From Cecembia lonarensis LW9 (GTDB taxonomy: Bacteria > Bacteroidota > Bacteroidia > Cytophagales > Cyclobacteriaceae): a DNA stretch of 64,000 bases. The translations under genes and the position numbers were made by a program. Positions 63,754 to 64,000 of this stretch are shown here, one piece after another. The stretch is from positions 1 through 64,000 of the forward strand of contig NZ_AMGM01000010.1 of NCBI RefSeq assembly GCF_000298295.1, written 5' to 3'. The notes beneath the pieces are model-generated. The model saw only the letters and a list, made by a program, of their open reading frames with translations, was not told the DNA's origin and searched no databases. How positions within the stretch are numbered: the first letter of the stretch is position 1; every line of letters begins with the position of its first letter.

Positions 63754-64000
63754 TTATTGTAAAAGCGTAAAAATACCCCGTATTTCTTTGGTTTGAAATT
63801 GATCATCCAAAACAAAGGTATATTGATACATATAGGAATAAGATCCCAATGGAGCAGGTTCTCCCTTGATGGTCCCATCCCAACCTTGCCTGCCGGAATA
63901 AACCATTTGTCCCCATCGGTTGTAAACTGTCAGCACAAATTCTACTTCGCAATTGGAAACACCGCTAAACAATCCATCTCCCGGCAAAAATCCTGTTGGC
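63754..64000 (-). CDS. T9SS type B C-terminal domain protein, partial (cut by window end)
   Basis: Only the last 82 or so codons are in the window. The sequence FVLTVYNRWGQMVYSG, WDGTIKGEPAPLGSYSYMYQY and a closing RGIFTLLQ match, nearly block for block, the C-terminal domain of the 60495-63638 protein. It lies 115 bp upstream in the same direction, so the two are tandem paralogues at least in their sorting domains. The start and N-terminal domains lie beyond position 64000. Confidence 0.85.
   Translation of the reverse strand, partial: PTGFLPGDGLFSGVSNCEVEFVLTVYNRWGQMVYSGRQGWDGTIKGEPAPLGSYSYMYQYTFVLDDQFQTKEIRGIFTLLQ

Overview
The window is a chromosomal segment of a Bacteroidota bacterium, most likely a marine or soil member of the Cytophagales (Cyclobacteriaceae-like). 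Support: a SusC/SusD pair, DUF1080 proteins, secreted Gfo/Idh/MocA oxidoreductases with Tat-type leaders, a type IX secretion type B C-terminal domain, promoters of the TAnnTTTG kind, few Shine-Dalgarno sequences, a split transketolase and many short secreted lipoproteins. This placement is by gene content; no rRNA or marker phylogeny was possible. No tRNA, rRNA, CRISPR array, transposase or prophage was recognised.

Layout. 1-4.8 kb: ABC exporter (-), tyrS, an unknown lipoprotein and a TetR regulator with a candidate self-operator. 4.9-10.6 kb: a quinone-oxidoreductase-like enzyme (-), then a tight + strand operon SDR / acyl-CoA dehydrogenase / APH-fold kinase / 3-hydroxyacyl-CoA dehydrogenase. 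It resembles a split ACAD10/11 or LvaACD module for 4-hydroxyacyl-CoA breakdown. A small unknown protein and a CDGSH protein follow. 10.8-13.0 kb: a minus-strand operon of two small haem-binding proteins, a small secreted protein and a DUF1460 protein.

13-31 kb is the most coherent accessory region. It holds two GH2 enzymes (-), a two-domain DUF1080 lipoprotein, a Tat-type Gfo/Idh/MocA oxidoreductase, a decayed SRPBCC gene, SusC/SusD, a LacI regulator (-), and uxaC / SDR-type fructuronate reductase / uxuA. Three similar 16-bp LacI-type palindromes lie in front of the GH2/DUF1080 pair, the SusCD operon and the lacI/uxaC pair. This suggests one local regulon for import and breakdown of a uronic-acid-containing glycan, combining ordinary GH2 hydrolysis with a possible 3-keto-glycoside route.

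31-50 kb: glycogen branching enzyme, glycerate kinase, alanine/glycine symporter, GH20 hexosaminidase, a FISUMP-domain lipoprotein, a second Tat-type Gfo/Idh/MocA enzyme, a secreted FAD-dependent oxidoreductase, and divergent S10 and S9 peptidases. Gaps here are rich in dispersed palindromes and degenerate 7-bp tandem arrays, several of which run directly up to a TAG stop codon.

50-64 kb: molybdenum cofactor genes moaA-moaD-moeB/rhodanese-moaE, then FAH-family hydrolase, M23 peptidase, Bcp peroxiredoxin, split transketolase, a WbsX/GH99-like secreted protein, galE, and two tandem type-B T9SS surface proteins (the second cut by the window end).
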